Of a DNA stretch of 43,310 nt, positions 42,594-43,310 are shown in pieces. The position numbers were made by a program, and so were the translations under genes. Each line of letters starts with the position of its first letter. Positions within the stretch are counted from its first letter, which is position 1. Origin of the DNA: an uncultured Pelagibacteraceae bacterium (GTDB taxonomy: Bacteria > Pseudomonadota > Alphaproteobacteria > Pelagibacterales > Pelagibacteraceae). The notes beneath the pieces were generated by a model, which saw only the letters and a list, made by a program, of their open reading frames with translations, ran no database searches and was not told the DNA's origin. The stretch covers positions 1-43,310 of the forward strand of contig CACPLT010000002.1 of NCBI GenBank assembly GCA_902634845.1, written 5' to 3'.

Positions 42594-43001
42594 TTTTTTT
42601 AATTTGATAAGTAAAGCACCTTCTCCACCGTCTATTTGGGGTGCATTAATAATCGATAGAACTAATTTTGAAATTTCTGTATTTGATTTTATAAATTCTG
42701 GAACAGAAAACCTTAGTTTACTCAACTCTGAAGACTTATATACATCATTTTGAGTCGAATGCAGCCCTTTACCAGTAATTAAAAGTATTTCTCTATAATT
42801 TTTTTCGCTGCATGATCTAATTATTTCCTCTACTTTTTTATTGGCTTCATTTAAGGTAAGTCCATGTAAATCGAAACTAAATTTACTTTTTGATTTAGTA
42901 ATTTGATATTTTTTATCTTTGTCAGGAACCAAAGATGGGTCTTCCAAAAAATTTTTCCAATCTTCCTGATCTTTTTGCGATAAAGAGTCTTTCTTTTTCA
43001 C
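42588..43001 (-). CDS. Smr-domain protein
   Basis: A 137-residue protein with a small MutS-related domain (about 43-130): [32 protein letters not shown] and the C-terminal [12 protein letters not shown]. The Smr domain is a putative nuclease fold; stand-alone members (YdaL, SmrB type) include ribosome-collision endonucleases, but function here is not established. The N-terminus [19 protein letters not shown] is typical of the alphaproteobacterial type. Overlaps the Tim44-like gene by four bases. Confidence 0.92.
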   Translation of the reverse strand: MKKKDSLSQKDQEDWKNFLEDPSLVPDKDKKYQITKSKSKFSFDLHGLTLNEANKKVEEIIRSCSEKNYREILLITGKGLHSTQNDVYKSSELSKLRFSVPEFIKSNTEISKLVLSIINAPQIDGGEGALLIKLKKL

Positions 43002-43310
43002 TTAGGTAAAATTTCAGCTAAATACCAATTGGGGCTTTTACTTGGTACTTTCTTTGAAAATTTCCAATGATCGGTAACTGTTTTTATTCGATCAGGATTT
43101 CCTTCTACAACATTGTTATTTTTGTCTTTTTTAACTGAAATGATATCAGATACAAATTTTACAGTAGCAAAAATATTGTCTTGAATCTTTTCATACTTTT
43201 CAAGATTGGACTCTTTCATGCCTATAAATGTAAGTTCTGACTTAATACCCTTGTCTTCCCTTTCAGAAATAGCTTGATTAAAATTGGTAGCCATTCTAGG
43301 TGTTAATAGT
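42998..43310 (-). CDS. Tim44-like domain protein (5' end outside window)
   Basis: C-terminal part of a Tim44/TimA-family protein: a reading frame open to the window edge with about 100 residues visible. Recognisable are FNQAISERED, SVKKDKNNNVVEGNPDRIKTV and the closing DHWKFSKKVPSKSPNWYLAEI, the signature end of PF04280. The first visible ATG (43294) lies inside the domain, so it is not the start. Family members are membrane-anchored or periplasmic proteins of uncertain role in bacteria. In many alphaproteobacteria this gene is followed by mltA and then smr; mltA is absent here. Confidence 0.87.
   Translation of the reverse strand, partial: LLTPRMATNFNQAISEREDKGIKSELTFIGMKESNLEKYEKIQDNIFATVKFVSDIISVKKDKNNNVVEGNPDRIKTVTDHWKFSKKVPSKSPNWYLAEILPK

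Noticed and set aside
1..43310. tRNA, rRNA, CRISPR, IS or prophage features
   Set aside because: No tRNA-like cloverleaf with TTCRA box, no regular spaced repeats, and no transposase, integrase or phage proteins were seen. Long A or T runs are common but explained by base composition.

Overview
The window is a gene-dense, strongly AT-rich (by eye about 30% GC) piece of a bacterial chromosome. Conserved gene order, protein style (Lys/Asn/Ile-rich, compact) and near absence of intergenic DNA point to an alphaproteobacterium of the SAR11 clade (Pelagibacterales). The alphaproteobacterial blocks mnmE-mnmG-rsmG-parA-parB, DUF3576-leuS-lptE-holA, hisB-H-A-F-E opposite hslVU, nfuA-tsaB-fur-miaB, and dnaK-dnaJ-dapB are all recognisable. 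No tRNA, rRNA, CRISPR array, IS element or phage gene was seen. No stretch longer than about 205 bases lacks a gene; the longest is 22534-22736.

Layout. 1-1597 (minus): miaB (cut by the window edge), a Fur/Mur-type regulator and a half-length TsaB. 1566-2609 (plus): exported polysaccharide deacetylase. 2612-7229 (minus): murJ-trpS-nfuA-Bax-like glucosaminidase. 7287-9572 (plus): maeB. 9569-12138: BON lipoprotein and rsmI (minus) back to back with an LpoA-like periplasmic protein (plus), a reduced version of the enterobacterial yraL-yraM-yraP locus. 12112-12711 (minus): rdgB. 12754-18987 (plus): grpE, dnaK (with a clear heat-shock promoter), dnaJ, a 56-residue membrane protein, dapB, nth, pfkB-type kinase. 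18988-19736 (minus): a small arfA-like ribosome rescue gene behind a winged-helix regulator. 19735-21443: YkuD transpeptidase (plus), yggS (minus), ThiE-like protein (plus). 21463-22533 (minus): major porin with strong Shine-Dalgarno, a hairpin terminator and two tandem upstream palindromes. 22737-27266 (plus): DUF3576 lipoprotein, leuS, lptE, holA. 27244-33907 (minus): parB, parA, rsmG (carrying two parS-like sites), mnmG, mnmE, ubiH-like. 33941-36578 (plus): ftsK, lolA. 36575-40568 (minus): GNAT, HIT, hisE, hisF, a 44-residue ORF, hisA, hisH, hisB. 40674-42593 (plus): hslV, hslU. 42588-43310 (minus): Smr protein and the 3' end of a Tim44-like gene.

Most genes are housekeeping: envelope building (murJ, lolA, lptE, Bax, YkuD, deacetylase, LpoA-like, BON), tRNA and rRNA modification (miaB, tsaB, mnmE, mnmG, rsmI, rsmG), protein quality control (grpE, dnaK, dnaJ, hslVU, arfA-like), chromosome handling (parAB, ftsK, holA) and histidine biosynthesis. 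No obviously new multi-gene system was found. The points most worth a second look are the pair of parS-like 12-mers kept in two different reading frames of rsmG, the small arfA-like gene, head-to-head genes whose start codons overlap or abut, tandem palindromes upstream of the porin, an endonuclease III with rearranged cluster cysteines, a small ORF inside the his operon, and a half-size TsaB.
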